A DNA stretch of 64,000 nt. It comes from Muricea muricata. Lineage: Eukaryota > Cnidaria > Anthozoa > Malacalcyonacea > Plexauridae. The stretch spans positions 8,441,032 to 8,505,031 of the forward strand of contig OY979724.1 of the NCBI GenBank assembly GCA_963855995.1, written 5' to 3'. The stretch's first letter is position 1. Each line of letters begins with the position of its first letter. The notes beneath the pieces were generated by a model that searched no databases, was not told where the DNA came from, and saw only the letters and a program-made list of their open reading frames with translations. Shown one piece after another: positions 44,495 to 55,012 of the stretch. Both the position numbers and the translations under genes were made by a program.

Positions 44495-45349
44495 TATGAA
44501 CGATGTACTGCCATTGTGAATGATGTGCTACCTATAGGTCAATAAAGAAGAAACAATTTCTTGGCATGATGTAGCCAAATTTAGATCATTTATCTCTACC
44601 GGTACATGCCATGCGAAATGAATATCTGTTGCTCAATGTTGGCTTTGTCCAGGCCAAGCCTTGATTAATTAACACAAACATTTCAAAACAACTATATTTT
44701 CTTGTACTTATTTTGAGTCGGATATATTTGCAATCGGTCAAAGTGAGATTTTGCGTTATATATTGTGTAAAATATACTGTAGTCTTTCACTTCATGACCA
44801 TGAGTGCTATATACTGTAAGCTCTTGTCTCTCGATTGTTTTACCAGACTACTGTAAGATCAAAACATCTATATACTGTAGGCAAATCCAAAAGGGCTTCA
44901 ACCTCCCAGGCATAAGACACCACCAGTAATGCATAAAACACAACAGAAATAAGACTACATAGGTAGAAAACAGAAACAAAAACAGTGGCAGAAGGTCTAT
45001 GCTGCAAAAAGATTGACAAAACAAAATGATGTATATATAATGCATAAAAGCCAACATCTGGCTACTGCAGGTAAGTTGGGAGTGATAGGACGCCCAAACT
45101 GCATCCTCGTTTTCATGTCTTTATATTTAGGCAATGCAGGCAGCCAGCCAATAAGGCCTGGGAACAAGGATGCCTAAGCACTGTAATGTTAGAAAAAGAA
45201 TAAAACATTAGGAACCACTGTGGCCGAACAGCCTCTTGTTTTCATCATTTTTCGTGCTTTAAAAATTTTCAAGAATATGCAATAAAGCCGCTTGGTAAAC
45301 AATATCATAAACTATTAATGTTCTCGCGTATTTGATCCCCCCGGTAAAA

Positions 45350-45880
45350 CACTCTCACTTCAAATATGCTGCATTGTAATGCTAATAAGGATGCAACATT
45401 AATCATTATATAGAGAATATACTAATTAACGTGACAGATCATATAAAGTCTCATCCAGGGATAAAGCCACCTCAAATGACCTATTATGGTCGAAATGATT
45501 CATCAATAATCGTATGAATTATTAACGAGTATTTGAAGAAATATCATGTAATATTTAAAACACAAGCAGGAGTGCTTTATAAGATATACAATGCAAGGCA
45601 CAGCTGAGTGGTTTGTTTCTGATAAAGCATGAATTGCGAGTATTTTAAATGACTTCTAAAACGATCGATTTTATACCGACCTTCTCAGTTTGTTTGCAAA
45701 AGAATTTTCAATATCGATGTTTTGTAAGCCGAGAAAATCGAGACAAAAGTTTTGTGAAAATCTACGTGCGTTTTATCACATATAAAGACTCCTTCAACGC
45801 TATGATTTCCTGTGTGTTCTCATGAATAGTTCTTATCAACTATTAATGTTTTTGAAACATCCGTATAAACACAGCAATGA
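45350..45880. repeat. Palindromic MITE-like repeat, copy 1
   Basis: Shares a distinctive downstream part (CGAGAAAATC.., AAAATCTACGTG.., ACTCCTTCAACGCTATGATT.., TTCTCATGAATAG) with 59780-60075. Limits approximate. Confidence 0.45.
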
Positions 45881-46017
45881 ATACACCATAAAGCCTTGAA
45901 ACAGAAAAGCCTTGAACCACAAAAACTGTCCGAGCATCTGTTCGGTAAACCTGTTTGACACATCTGTATTTTCCACCAAAACATACTTCATTATTAGAGT
46001 AATTTTTTTATTGGCAG

Positions 46018-46124
46018 GTTGATTTGCCTTGTTGCTCTTGTATCAGCAGTTCTTACAAGTTCTGTATTTGTCTTGGACCTTACTCAATTTGGAGATGTTG
46101 AAAAAAATCCTGGTCCAAATTCAG
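46018..46124 (+). CDS. Gene B exon 2: hydrophobic segment plus 2A motif
   Basis: 107 nt, acceptor ttggcag, donor gtaact, phase 2 in and phase 1 out, as in gene A. Only two bases differ over the exon, with one amino-acid change (Arg to Thr before SSVFVL). The DLTQFGDVEKNPGP motif is unchanged. It would splice in frame to the NACHT exon at 55013, giving NPGPNS-ELEKVLCEEY. Confidence 0.85.
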
Positions 46125-47235
46125 GTAACTGATTTTCTACTAATGGGTACATTAAGTAATTTATATGAAAGATAGCCCAAAACAAAATGAATTTACTTTC
46201 TTTAAACTTTAATAGGATGATATACATTCAACTAACTTAAATGTCCTATAAAAGTGTCTATCTGAGTACGTTAGAATTGTTAATATACAGCCAACTTCTA
46301 AGATTGATTGCTGAATGAAAACTTGATCATATAGAGCGACTATTTTTTAGTTTTATGGCTTGTTCATCGGCCTTTCGAACAAGGTATTCCTTGTCTATTT
46401 GAAGCAAGGGTAGTTTGAGACTGACTAATGTGCACTTAATGTTGCTAAGTCTCCTTGATGAAAATTGTTTTACACAAATATCGACAAAGAATATGAATAT
46501 TTTTTCTGATTGAGATTCCCTTGATCGAAATTAAATGGATTTGATTGAAATTTCACCACATTTTATGACTTAATGCATGAGACAGCGATTAGTGCTTTCT
46601 TTTGAGCTGTCTATAAAGACAAAATTTACTGCACGCTGCCCCAAACACACTCTCATTACAAAAGATCAATGAATCACGAAAAATAATTTAAAAATGAGAT
46701 GAATGTTCAGCTTCCATATATGAACTCTAGATAGCCACCTTGAATACAGATTGTGAACATGTGATGTAATTAAAAACTTCCAATCGCGATCGCTTAATGT
46801 ACTATAACTGTGATTCATTCACTCAAACTTATATAATATGTTATATCACTCTAAATAACTGTTCTTTTTATGTATTATTTTTATATTGTTTACAAACAAG
46901 AAGTTTTGTAAAAAACACAAATTTTAGTCATCACTGGTAACAAACATGATGTAAACGTAAAACACGTAAATGTATATTTTTAACAGAACGTAGTGCTCTA
47001 TTTTCGAGCCATTGTTAAGTATTTAAACTCGTGCAGTTTTGACGTGGACATTTGGATCAGGCTTGCAAGTGTTAATCCATTTCAGCGAGTTAATGTCTAA
47101 TGATATTCCGAAGAGCTGGGGGGCAAAAAATAATTGTGGAGGGGGAGGAGCATTTTCCCCCTTGCCTCCACGCCACCAGTGAACAACGAGCGTTTGTAAC
47201 TGATTTACATACAACTCATCTTCATGAATTCATTC

Positions 47236-47440
47236 CTTTTTTTTTTACCTATCCCACCCTACCAAGTTTCCCTGTGGGAGGAAACCGGAGTACCCGGAGG
47301 AAATCCACGATTTTCGGCAGATCGTTGACTATACTCTTTTCACATGAGGACTGGGTTCAAGTCCACCTTACTGGGGATCGAAGTCGGAACTTTAGAGGTG
47401 AAAGGCGAGTGGTCTGACCATTACACCACCAAAGTCTTTC
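47236..47440 (-). mobile_element. tRNA-derived SINE
   Basis: On the minus strand: GGTGGTGTAATGGTCAGACC (A-box-like, as in Glu/Asp-type tRNA) about 50 nt before ACTTCGATCCC (B-box-like), then a body with CTCCGGTTTCCTCCCACA and an A-run tail (T-run at 47239-47248 on +). The body motif recurs in many invertebrate SINEs (from memory). The insertion is missing at the matching site in gene A intron 2 (near 18950). Confidence 0.68.
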
Positions 47441-48055
47441 ACAAGTTGTTTGCAATACTCGCAGCCGTATTGTATTGAATACACAATCTCTCGCCGTTCA
47501 TCCCGGCCGCTCGTATATATAAACATTACAAAGACCGATCAGACAGAAACTTTAAACATTATATGAAAAGGACGTTTAAGAAAATTATGAACCTGCTGAA
47601 AACCTCATTAGTCCGGCAGCTACAGGCCAATATTTCAGAACCATCCTCAGAAATATGAAAACTAGGTTCATATTAATCTGAATCCACAGGACAATATGCT
47701 TACCATTTTAGCGCCAATTCCATATTGATTTTATCTCGTTCTTTAAGGTTTAGTATAAGAAATTTCTGTACTAAAAAAACTGTATTACTGTCAGAAAAGG
47801 TGATATTTCATGATATTTTTAAATCGCCACCTCGCTTTTTCAAGCGGTTTTCAAGTTATTGATCCTTCAAATTACGAAAAAAATACTAAAACTCTAAAAT
47901 CGCGCAAAAATGCTGGACACTAATCAAAGTCAATATCGACGAAAAACGTGCCGATTAACAACTAGTAGTTCATCTACAATAATTAATATAGAATTCAAAG
48001 CATCATTTCAATGCCCATCCGTACTTGTTTTAACCGTAATACCTTTGAAAAATTG

Positions 48056-48087
<32 letters not shown>

Positions 48088-48201
48088 GATATTTAAACAC
48101 GGTACTATTTCACAATATATAAAATATTTACAAAAAAGGAAAAAAAAGAGTGATCTTCCAATAGGCCGTGTGCTAAACTATTATATAAATATTAAAAAAA
48201 T

Positions 48202-51105
48202 TTATTGCTTATCAATCTGTAATTGTTTTATCTTACTCTTAAAAGTTGATAAACCTTTTTGCGACTTCAATTCAATTGGAAGATTATTCCAAGTTTCCGC
48301 ACCTCTGTAGCCAAATGATTTTTTCATAGCATTAGTGTTTGGCATTGGCAATGCGTAATTATATTCTCTTTGTCTCGTGTTATGATAATGGACTTGCTGA
48401 GTGTTAACAAAAATATCTTGTAAGTAATTTGGTAGCATTTTATGTTTGATCTTGTACATCACTACAGCAAGTTGTTGTTCTCTTCTAGTTTGTAGGTCGA
48501 AAAATCCTGCCTTATTTAGAATATCTTTTGATCGCGTTTCATATCCTTCACGGGAAATTATGCGAAACGCTCGGTTTTGAAGACGCTGAAGTATATCTGA
48601 TAAAACCTTTCCTAGGCAACCCCAAACTTGTGAGCAATAATCAAAGTGTGGTTGGATGATAGATTTGTAAATAATTATTAGAGTATTATAGTCAACTATA
48701 TCACGCAATTTTCTTATAATGCTTAGACCCGAGTTAACTTTTTTCGTAATTTTGTCAACCTGGGCCGACCAAGATAAAGTGTCATCGATCATTAGACCTA
48801 GAGACTTGGCCACATTGACTTTTTTTATCTCAACACCTGCAACACAGATTGAGGGTTCTTGTTCAACTTGGCCAAGTCTTCTATTACTGCCTATGACCAT
48901 GAATTCAGTTTTATTATTGTTCAAAGTTAATTTATTGGCCGACATCCAAGTGGAAACATTTAGTAAATCAGCGTTAAGATTCTCCAAAATTACGCTAATG
49001 TCACTATTAGATGTTGTAATTTGTGTGTCATCGGCGAACATATCTGGTTTTGTATGTCTTAAACATTTTGGGAAATCATTAATGTAGATCAAGAACAATA
49101 ATGGACCTAATCCCGAGCCTTGTGGTATTCCAGTTGTAACAGTTAAAGGATTTGACAAGTGACCATTGACTTGGCAATATTGAATTCGATCTGATAAATA
49201 AGACTTAATCCAATTAAGTGCCAAGCCATTTATGCCATAAATTTGTAATTTTTGAAGCAAAATATCGTGGTCAACAGTATCAAACGCCTTTTTTAAGTCT
49301 AGGAATACAACTCCGTTTAGTTGTCCTACGTCTATACTTTGATACCATCTGTTGGTGATATCTAATAGCGCTGTGGTTGTTGAATGACATGGTCTAAAGC
49401 CATGTTGGGAGTTTGATAGTATGTTTGAATTTATAAGGTAGTCATATAATTGATTATATATCAGTTTCTCCATAATTTTGGAAACAATCGATATAACAGA
49501 TATTGGTCTGTAGTTTTCCATGTCATGTTTGGCTCCCGTTTTAAATATTGGAGTTACCCTCGCGATTTTCCAGTCAGATGGAAATATACCGGTAGAGATT
49601 GATTGATTAAAAATTAATGCAAGTGATGGAGCTATTACTGGAGCTGCAATTTTCAAAACTTTTGCTGAGATTCCATCCATCCCGGATGCTTTTGAGGCAA
49701 CTAATCCGTGAAGTAGATTTAAAATTTCTGTTTGAGTGATATTTCTAAAACAGGTAAGCTTATTTACTGGATTTTGGAGGTCATTAAGGTAGCTTTCAGG
49801 AGCTACATGGGAATGAGGTATATTAGTCGAAAGTCTATCTCCCATTTCCACAAAGTGCTTATTAAATGCATTTGTGATGGTGATCGGATCAGTAATTTCA
49901 ACTGAGTCAATTTTTATTTCTGGAATCATACTCTGTTTTTTTGAATTGTTGATTAATTCGTTAATTGTTTTCCACGTTTTTCTAAGATCACCTTGGGTAT
50001 TATGTAATTTGGTTTGATAATAACTGCGGATTGTATCTTTCACAAGTTTATTATAGCGATTCCTTGCATTACGATACGCCGACCAGTCGGTCATAGACTT
50101 TGATAATACAGCTTTACGCTTTAAATATATTTTTTCCCGTCTTTTTAAGGATAGATCATTCGTTAACCATGGTATTTGCTTATTAGATACTCTACGTCTT
50201 TTAAGAGGAGCATGCATATTTACAGTCTCTAAAAATTTGCTTTTCCAGCTAATCCACGACTTGTTAGGATCAGAATCGATGAAATTCAATGTTGATAACG
50301 AGGCTAAATTCCACAAAAAATTTTGTTCATTGAAATGTTTAAAATCCCGGTATTCGATAAACTTTGGAGCCTGTTTAAATGTTTTAAATTTACGAATACC
50401 ATAGATCAAATAATGATCACTGATGGTCATAGCCGTCACTCCACTTGAAGTAATCAAGTTGCTGTTTGTTGTATAAAAATGATCTATAAGGGTTGAAGTA
50501 TCTTTTGTAATCCTCGTAGGTTCTTTAATTAATTGCTCATATTGGTAAAGATTTGTAATAAATTTTAATTCTGAGATGAGTGACGTAGGATTGTTATCTA
50601 GGAGATCACAATTAATATCTCCTAAAATGATACTTTCTTTGTCCTCATTATCAATTAGTTTTAAACAGTTCTCAAATTTATAAAGAATGTTAATTGTATC
50701 ATTTGGCGGTCTATACCACGTGGTAATTAAAAATGGTTTGACTCTATTTTTAATAATTTCAATAGTTAAAATTTCAATGTCATCAACATTTAGATCATGT
50801 CTAAGACAGAAATTTATTGTATTTCTGACGTAAAAACCAACACCACCCCCAAATCTATTTCTATCCTTAGAAACCCAGTTGTAGCCATGTACAGTTACCA
50901 TCTCAGGTGCAATACTGTTGTCCATTCTGCTCTCATTAATTGCAAGAACGTCAATTTCATTATTTTTCATTTCAATTCTTAATTCGTCAATATGTTTCGG
51001 TAAACTAGCTATATTTAAGCTTGCGATCTTGAAACCACGAATTGATGGTACCAATTCATTTTGTTTAAAAGGATTATTGCTTTTATCAATATTTGAGGTT
51101 GCCAT
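48202..51105 (-). CDS. LINE ORF2: endonuclease-reverse transcriptase (967 aa)
   Basis: ATG at 51103-51105, uninterrupted to a stop at 48202. An N-terminal apurinic-like endonuclease (FKIASLNIASLP, NESRMD, RFGGGVGFYVRN, YRPPND, GDINCDLL, ISDHYLIYG) is followed by a linker and RT (SGMDGISAKVLK, NYRPISVIS, QHGFRPCHSTTTALL, FLDLKKAFDTVDH, IPQGSGLGPLLFLIYIND, F-A-D-D box) and a C-terminal region with HFDYCSQVWG. All catalytic landmarks are intact. It nicks target DNA and copies the LINE RNA at the nick. Confidence 0.95.
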   Translation of the reverse strand: MATSNIDKSNNPFKQNELVPSIRGFKIASLNIASLPKHIDELRIEMKNNEIDVLAINESRMDNSIAPEMVTVHGYNWVSKDRNRFGGGVGFYVRNTINFCLRHDLNVDDIEILTIEIIKNRVKPFLITTWYRPPNDTINILYKFENCLKLIDNEDKESIILGDINCDLLDNNPTSLISELKFITNLYQYEQLIKEPTRITKDTSTLIDHFYTTNSNLITSSGVTAMTISDHYLIYGIRKFKTFKQAPKFIEYRDFKHFNEQNFLWNLASLSTLNFIDSDPNKSWISWKSKFLETVNMHAPLKRRRVSNKQIPWLTNDLSLKRREKIYLKRKAVLSKSMTDWSAYRNARNRYNKLVKDTIRSYYQTKLHNTQGDLRKTWKTINELINNSKKQSMIPEIKIDSVEITDPITITNAFNKHFVEMGDRLSTNIPHSHVAPESYLNDLQNPVNKLTCFRNITQTEILNLLHGLVASKASGMDGISAKVLKIAAPVIAPSLALIFNQSISTGIFPSDWKIARVTPIFKTGAKHDMENYRPISVISIVSKIMEKLIYNQLYDYLINSNILSNSQHGFRPCHSTTTALLDITNRWYQSIDVGQLNGVVFLDLKKAFDTVDHDILLQKLQIYGINGLALNWIKSYLSDRIQYCQVNGHLSNPLTVTTGIPQGSGLGPLLFLIYINDFPKCLRHTKPDMFADDTQITTSNSDISVILENLNADLLNVSTWMSANKLTLNNNKTEFMVIGSNRRLGQVEQEPSICVAGVEIKKVNVAKSLGLMIDDTLSWSAQVDKITKKVNSGLSIIRKLRDIVDYNTLIIIYKSIIQPHFDYCSQVWGCLGKVLSDILQRLQNRAFRIISREGYETRSKDILNKAGFFDLQTRREQQLAVVMYKIKHKMLPNYLQDIFVNTQQVHYHNTRQREYNYALPMPNTNAMKKSFGYRGAETWNNLPIELKSQKGLSTFKSKIKQLQIDKQ

Positions 51106-51201
51106 AGGGGTTTCATTTTTAAGATTTGTTTTTTCAACATCATTAGTAATGTTACAACTATTGCAGATGTATTCAAAGTTACTAGCCTTTGGAAGATTTA
51201 G

Positions 51202-52971
51202 TCAATGCTTTAGAAAATCTAAATAGCTCTTTGCTAATATTGCCGTACCTGTTATATTTAGGTGTAGGCCAGAAGCATTAAGATTAGATATATTAATATT
51301 GCTATGCTGAATAATAGGCCAGTTGTATTTCATACCGAGCTTGGTTAAGAGTTTGTTTGTACTATTTATCTTTATGTTCAGTGCTTGATCATCTCTTTGG
51401 ATTATTTCAGAAATAGCAACTTTAGCCAAACTGTTTGTTACTATACCTATACATAGAGATTCTATTTCCTTGACAATTTCTTCTGGTTCTTTTTGAGGAA
51501 TGTCATTCGTCCCGACGTGTAGGATAATGAGTTCAGGATTCTTTTCAAGAGTGGGTTTCACATAATGCTTCATGTCAGCAACTGATGCCCCAGGAAATGT
51601 CTTGACCACAGTCTTCTTTCCGATCGAACGCTGCAGCCTCGATGGCTTTAGCATTTTAATCATAGAGTCGCCCAAAATGGCTATTGGGCCTTTGTCTTTG
51701 ACAGTGTTTGAACCATTATTAGGCTGCCGATTTTGTTTGGGGATCTTTGATTCTTCCCCCACTTTTTTTCTTGATCTTCTAGGCGCTAGGCTCTGGTAAC
51801 TGTCTTTTGAAGCTGCAGGAGCTTCATCTTTACTAATTGACGCAGCATCCTCTTCATTTTGTGACTCTGGAATATATAGTGGATTATATCTATTCTCGCC
51901 AGCGAAGTTGGTAGTTTCTGGTTTATTGGTAGTTGGCATGTTTTTTGCAATATCATCACTATTCTTTTTATCACGTCGGTTTGCTTGTAAACACCACTGG
52001 GGTTTTTGTTGATTTGATTTTACAGTTGAAGTATGCTTCCGTGTGCAGTCGTCTTGAGTTAATTTCAGCGCTGTCAAAAGACTCGCATTTTCGCTTTCGA
52101 GATTTTTATTTGTTAGCCTTAAGTCCGAATTGGTGTGGGACAAAGCCGTATTTAGTTCCTTAAGGTCATCATACTTCTTAGCCAACTCGTATTTTTCCTG
52201 CTTTAAGTCGCTTACTGTATTTTCTAATACTATGATAGAGTACGGTTTGTTCTCTTTGATGTTATTGACTTCGGCGGCAATACCTTCTAATTTATTCGTT
52301 ACACTTTGGGCGAATTTTTCAAATTTAAATTTCAATACACTGATTTCCGACTCGTTGTTGTAATTATCGTATATGTCTTTCAAGGGACTTGTTTTATTAA
52401 GTTTCTCGCCACATTCGTTAGATACCTTATGCAGATTAAACGGCTCATTAAATACATTTTCATTTAACGATTTCTTGGTTGTTTTGTTTTGATTCACACT
52501 TTTGATATACAAAATAGAATCGCCCTGCTTTTCATATTCGATGTTCGCATCTTTATTTGCCGCGACAGGATCATGAGACATGCTGTGAGCTCCAGCTGAG
52601 AGATATTCTGAGCCGTCGCACGCGTCATTTTCGTCTTCGGACTGCGACTGGCTCTCAAGCGGTTCAACATAGCTAGTCTCTGAGGCACATTCCCTTCGCT
52701 TTAGGAATTCTTGAACGCGTTCGATTAGGTTAGCGCTGTTGTCACCGCTAAAATAAATGTTATGGCTTTTAGTCAACCAAGTTACTGCAAGGGGATTGCT
52801 TTCAAATTTCCACTTTCCACCTCCAGGGGAATGCCATGCAGTTTTAGCGGCCGTTTCATCGTCTACTTCGGTCAGAACAAAAGCTTTCAATTCTTCTAGT
52901 GTCCCTTTCCATTGTAACTTATTTTTCTTGATATCAAAACAACCATCAAAGTCGATAGAAGAAGTATTCAT
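51202..52971 (-). CDS. LINE ORF1 with coiled coil and GDSL/SGNH esterase-like domain (589 aa)
   Basis: Start at ATG 52969-52971 (the open frame extends further upstream without an ATG near a good context). The N-terminus has a small domain with WHSPGGGKWKF, also seen in the dead LINE at 27500. The middle (about residues 210-310) is heptad-rich coiled coil; a basic Lys/Arg region follows. The C-terminal 150 residues form an SGNH hydrolase-like domain: ILGDSM (block I Ser) and HVGTNDI (block III), with a final SGLHLN that supplies the His. Esterase-bearing ORF1 proteins are known for CR1-type LINEs and probably bind RNA or membranes. Confidence 0.88.
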   Translation of the reverse strand: MNTSSIDFDGCFDIKKNKLQWKGTLEELKAFVLTEVDDETAAKTAWHSPGGGKWKFESNPLAVTWLTKSHNIYFSGDNSANLIERVQEFLKRRECASETSYVEPLESQSQSEDENDACDGSEYLSAGAHSMSHDPVAANKDANIEYEKQGDSILYIKSVNQNKTTKKSLNENVFNEPFNLHKVSNECGEKLNKTSPLKDIYDNYNNESEISVLKFKFEKFAQSVTNKLEGIAAEVNNIKENKPYSIIVLENTVSDLKQEKYELAKKYDDLKELNTALSHTNSDLRLTNKNLESENASLLTALKLTQDDCTRKHTSTVKSNQQKPQWCLQANRRDKKNSDDIAKNMPTTNKPETTNFAGENRYNPLYIPESQNEEDAASISKDEAPAASKDSYQSLAPRRSRKKVGEESKIPKQNRQPNNGSNTVKDKGPIAILGDSMIKMLKPSRLQRSIGKKTVVKTFPGASVADMKHYVKPTLEKNPELIILHVGTNDIPQKEPEEIVKEIESLCIGIVTNSLAKVAISEIIQRDDQALNIKINSTNKLLTKLGMKYNWPIIQHSNINISNLNASGLHLNITGTAILAKSYLDFLKH

Positions 52972-53718
52972 TATGTAGCTTTCTGTCTGTACACTCTGTA
53001 GTGACAAAACATATGAAGCGCCAATTCGCAAAAAAGTTGTTTCTGTTAGGAAGCAAAATCGACGCATTGAAAACAAGTGAAAACAAGTGAAAACAAGTTA
53101 TCGAGAAACAACTGAGGATATATAAGTGCGCTATTGTAGTGTGTGTGATTCCATAAGTGAAGAGGTGGAAATATGCGATTTCGACCGGCTATTTTCATTT
53201 GATTCGTATTTGCCCAATCTTTACCCATCACAAAAATGGTGCCAGTCGAAAGCTAAAAGCCTGGTCTTTCCGCCTGCGAAAGAATGATTTCTGTAGATTG
53301 TATAATGGACGCGCTAGAGCACTGCAAAGTTCGATTACCTTTTTTTTATACACCCTGTATTACGAACTAAAAATAAACAATGCTAACGAAGCAAACATTT
53401 ATATATTACACCTGGTTTTCATGAGTGTCGTGATATACGTATATACAATTAAATACCAAAATACCAACCTAAAATATCAGGCTTTGTGGTTGGCCTTTCG
53501 AAACAAAAGTCATCATTGTTTGTGATTCGTTCTTTAGAAAGACAATTTCTATAGTTTTTGTCTTTCATTGTTGTAACCAAGTTAGTATAGGTTAGTGGAG
53601 ACGCTATGGTCCTCTGCCAAGATCCTTCAAAGGATTTTTTTTGGTAAATCAAATGACGGGTCTTTATGCCGAAGGAAACAACTTGGCACAAAGTTAAGTT
53701 TGCACATTTCAAATAATT

Positions 53719-53822
53719 AACAGTTATTCGCCGAAGGCGAGGTGATTATCGGGGAATATTCACCGAGACGAAGTCGAGGTGAATATTCCCCGAAAATCAC
53801 CGAGCCTGAGGTGAATAATTGT
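53719..53822. repeat. Foldback hairpin 3
   Basis: Imperfect inverted repeat with arms of about 48 nt (CGGGGAATATTCACC mirrored) around ACGAAGT. It shares the (G)CCGAAGGCGAG motif with hairpin 4. A further mirror, TATATTCACCTGTAGGTGAATATA-like, lies at about 53925-53948, followed by GGACCAATCACAACG. Confidence 0.75.
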
Positions 53823-54049
53823 TTTAGTATTTTTACTGAAGTTACTTTAATTTTGTTTATTTCTTTGTCCGTAATTTGTACAAAGCGGTGGCTAGTCGCC
53901 ATTTTGTAAACTTGTTTTTACTGTTATATTCACCTGTAGGTGAATATAAAGGAATGTCACGTCATATTGGACCAATCACAACGTCGGATTTCTTATGTTC
54001 ACTTGTGTAAAAATACTAACATCATATAGTACACGTCAGAATTGTATTC

Positions 54050-54450
54050 CAATTAGTTACAAGAATAAATCCCATCTCAACAGCTTTATAACACAAATGA
54101 AACTTTCTAGAGCAGAGAGTAAAAGTGGCTTAATAAACAGATGAGTTGAGAATTCACGATCTTTGTATAGGTAGATTGATTTTCTAATTGAATACATATG
54201 CGTCACACGATGGCATAGGTGTCCTCTTACAGTAGACACAAAAACTGATGTAGCTTAATTGCCTTTAGAATCAGGGACCGCGGAGAGGGTGGCGATGGGA
54301 GGGGCTTCACCCCTCTCATTTTTTTATCGCAGATGAAGATTTCTACGCTGCACTGGGCCGTAGGGTAACAAGTCCTGCGAAGTTACTGAAATTGGAGAAG
54401 AATGCAATGTCCAAATCGCAGGAAATAGCATTTCCAAGGTTCTAATTTTC
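54050..54450. repeat. Intron segment paralogous to 62040-62745
   Basis: Shares CCCATCTCAACAGCTTTATA, ATTCACGATCTTTGT-type, CACACGATGxCATAGGTGTC, ACTGATGTAGCTT and TCGCAGATGAAGAT in order with the later region. Each copy sits 0.6-0.8 kb before a phase-1 effector exon: NACHT here, kinase there. Confidence 0.75.
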
Positions 54451-55012
54451 AAAATTTCTCGGAGACCACCCTCCCCAAAAAACCGTAGATAGATTACGTA
54501 TTCGGAGTTGGACCTTAGCCTCCCCACTTCAAATTACGCTCCGCGGGTCGTGAGAATGTACGTAAACTATTTTAGTGTGGAATTTTAATTTATTATGATT
54601 TAAAATTGGTATGCGCTTGCGCTAAACTTGGCTGCTAAATAGCAAATTTAAGGCGATTTTAATCTCCCAACTGTGATTTCCACCATGAAGTTTATACTAT
54701 CTTCGGCTTGATCATGATAGACTTTCTTTCAACTTGGCGCGGCACAACATGCGTGACACAAAAACTTTAAAGTCTCCGTGTTTATGTGCGCGCTGATCTC
54801 TGTATAGTACTGAAATTATACAACGAATTGGGCGACCTAAGGTAGCAGGAAGCAATTAGCGATTACATTATTTTTTTCATCAAATATAGCATATCGAAGC
54901 TGCTTCTGAAATAATATGCTACGCTTGTTAGCAAAACTATGTAATTGCTCATTAAATTTTTTGAACACGATTAAAACTAGCTTATAATTTTGCTTACATC
55001 AATTTCTTCCAG

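Larger units (their letters stand above)
43389..46017 (+). other. Gene B intron 1 (inferred)
   Basis: Contains a 5'-truncated LINE end on the minus strand, a 115-bp direct repeat and a palindromic repeat. No other exon seen; 44500-45350 shows nothing recognisable. Confidence 0.55.
48055..53100 (-). mobile_element. CR1/L2-type LINE with both ORFs open
   Basis: Minus-strand element with ORF1 (52971-51202), a 96-bp spacer, ORF2 (51105-48202), a short 3' UTR and an (AAT)n tail at 48056-48086. The 5' end is not resolved: GAAAACAAGT is repeated three times at 53069-53098 and the 5' UTR may extend to about 53340. No clean target duplication found. It lies in gene B intron 2 and is absent in gene A, so it came after the gene duplication. 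It could be active. Confidence 0.9.
46125..55012 (+). other. Gene B intron 2 (inferred)
   Basis: 8.9 kb. Its first 1.8 kb matches gene A intron 2 (17528-19720). After that come the intact LINE, a hairpin repeat and 0.4 kb paralogous to 62040-62745. No endonuclease-like or linker exon could be found, unlike gene A. Confidence 0.6.

Noticed and set aside
47337-47440. A functional tRNA gene on the minus strand
   Set aside because: A- and B-box-like sequences are present but no acceptor stem closes, and an A-run tail follows: a SINE fits better.
48719-49087. 122-codon plus-strand frame opposite LINE ORF2
   Set aside because: Antisense shadow of an intact RT frame.
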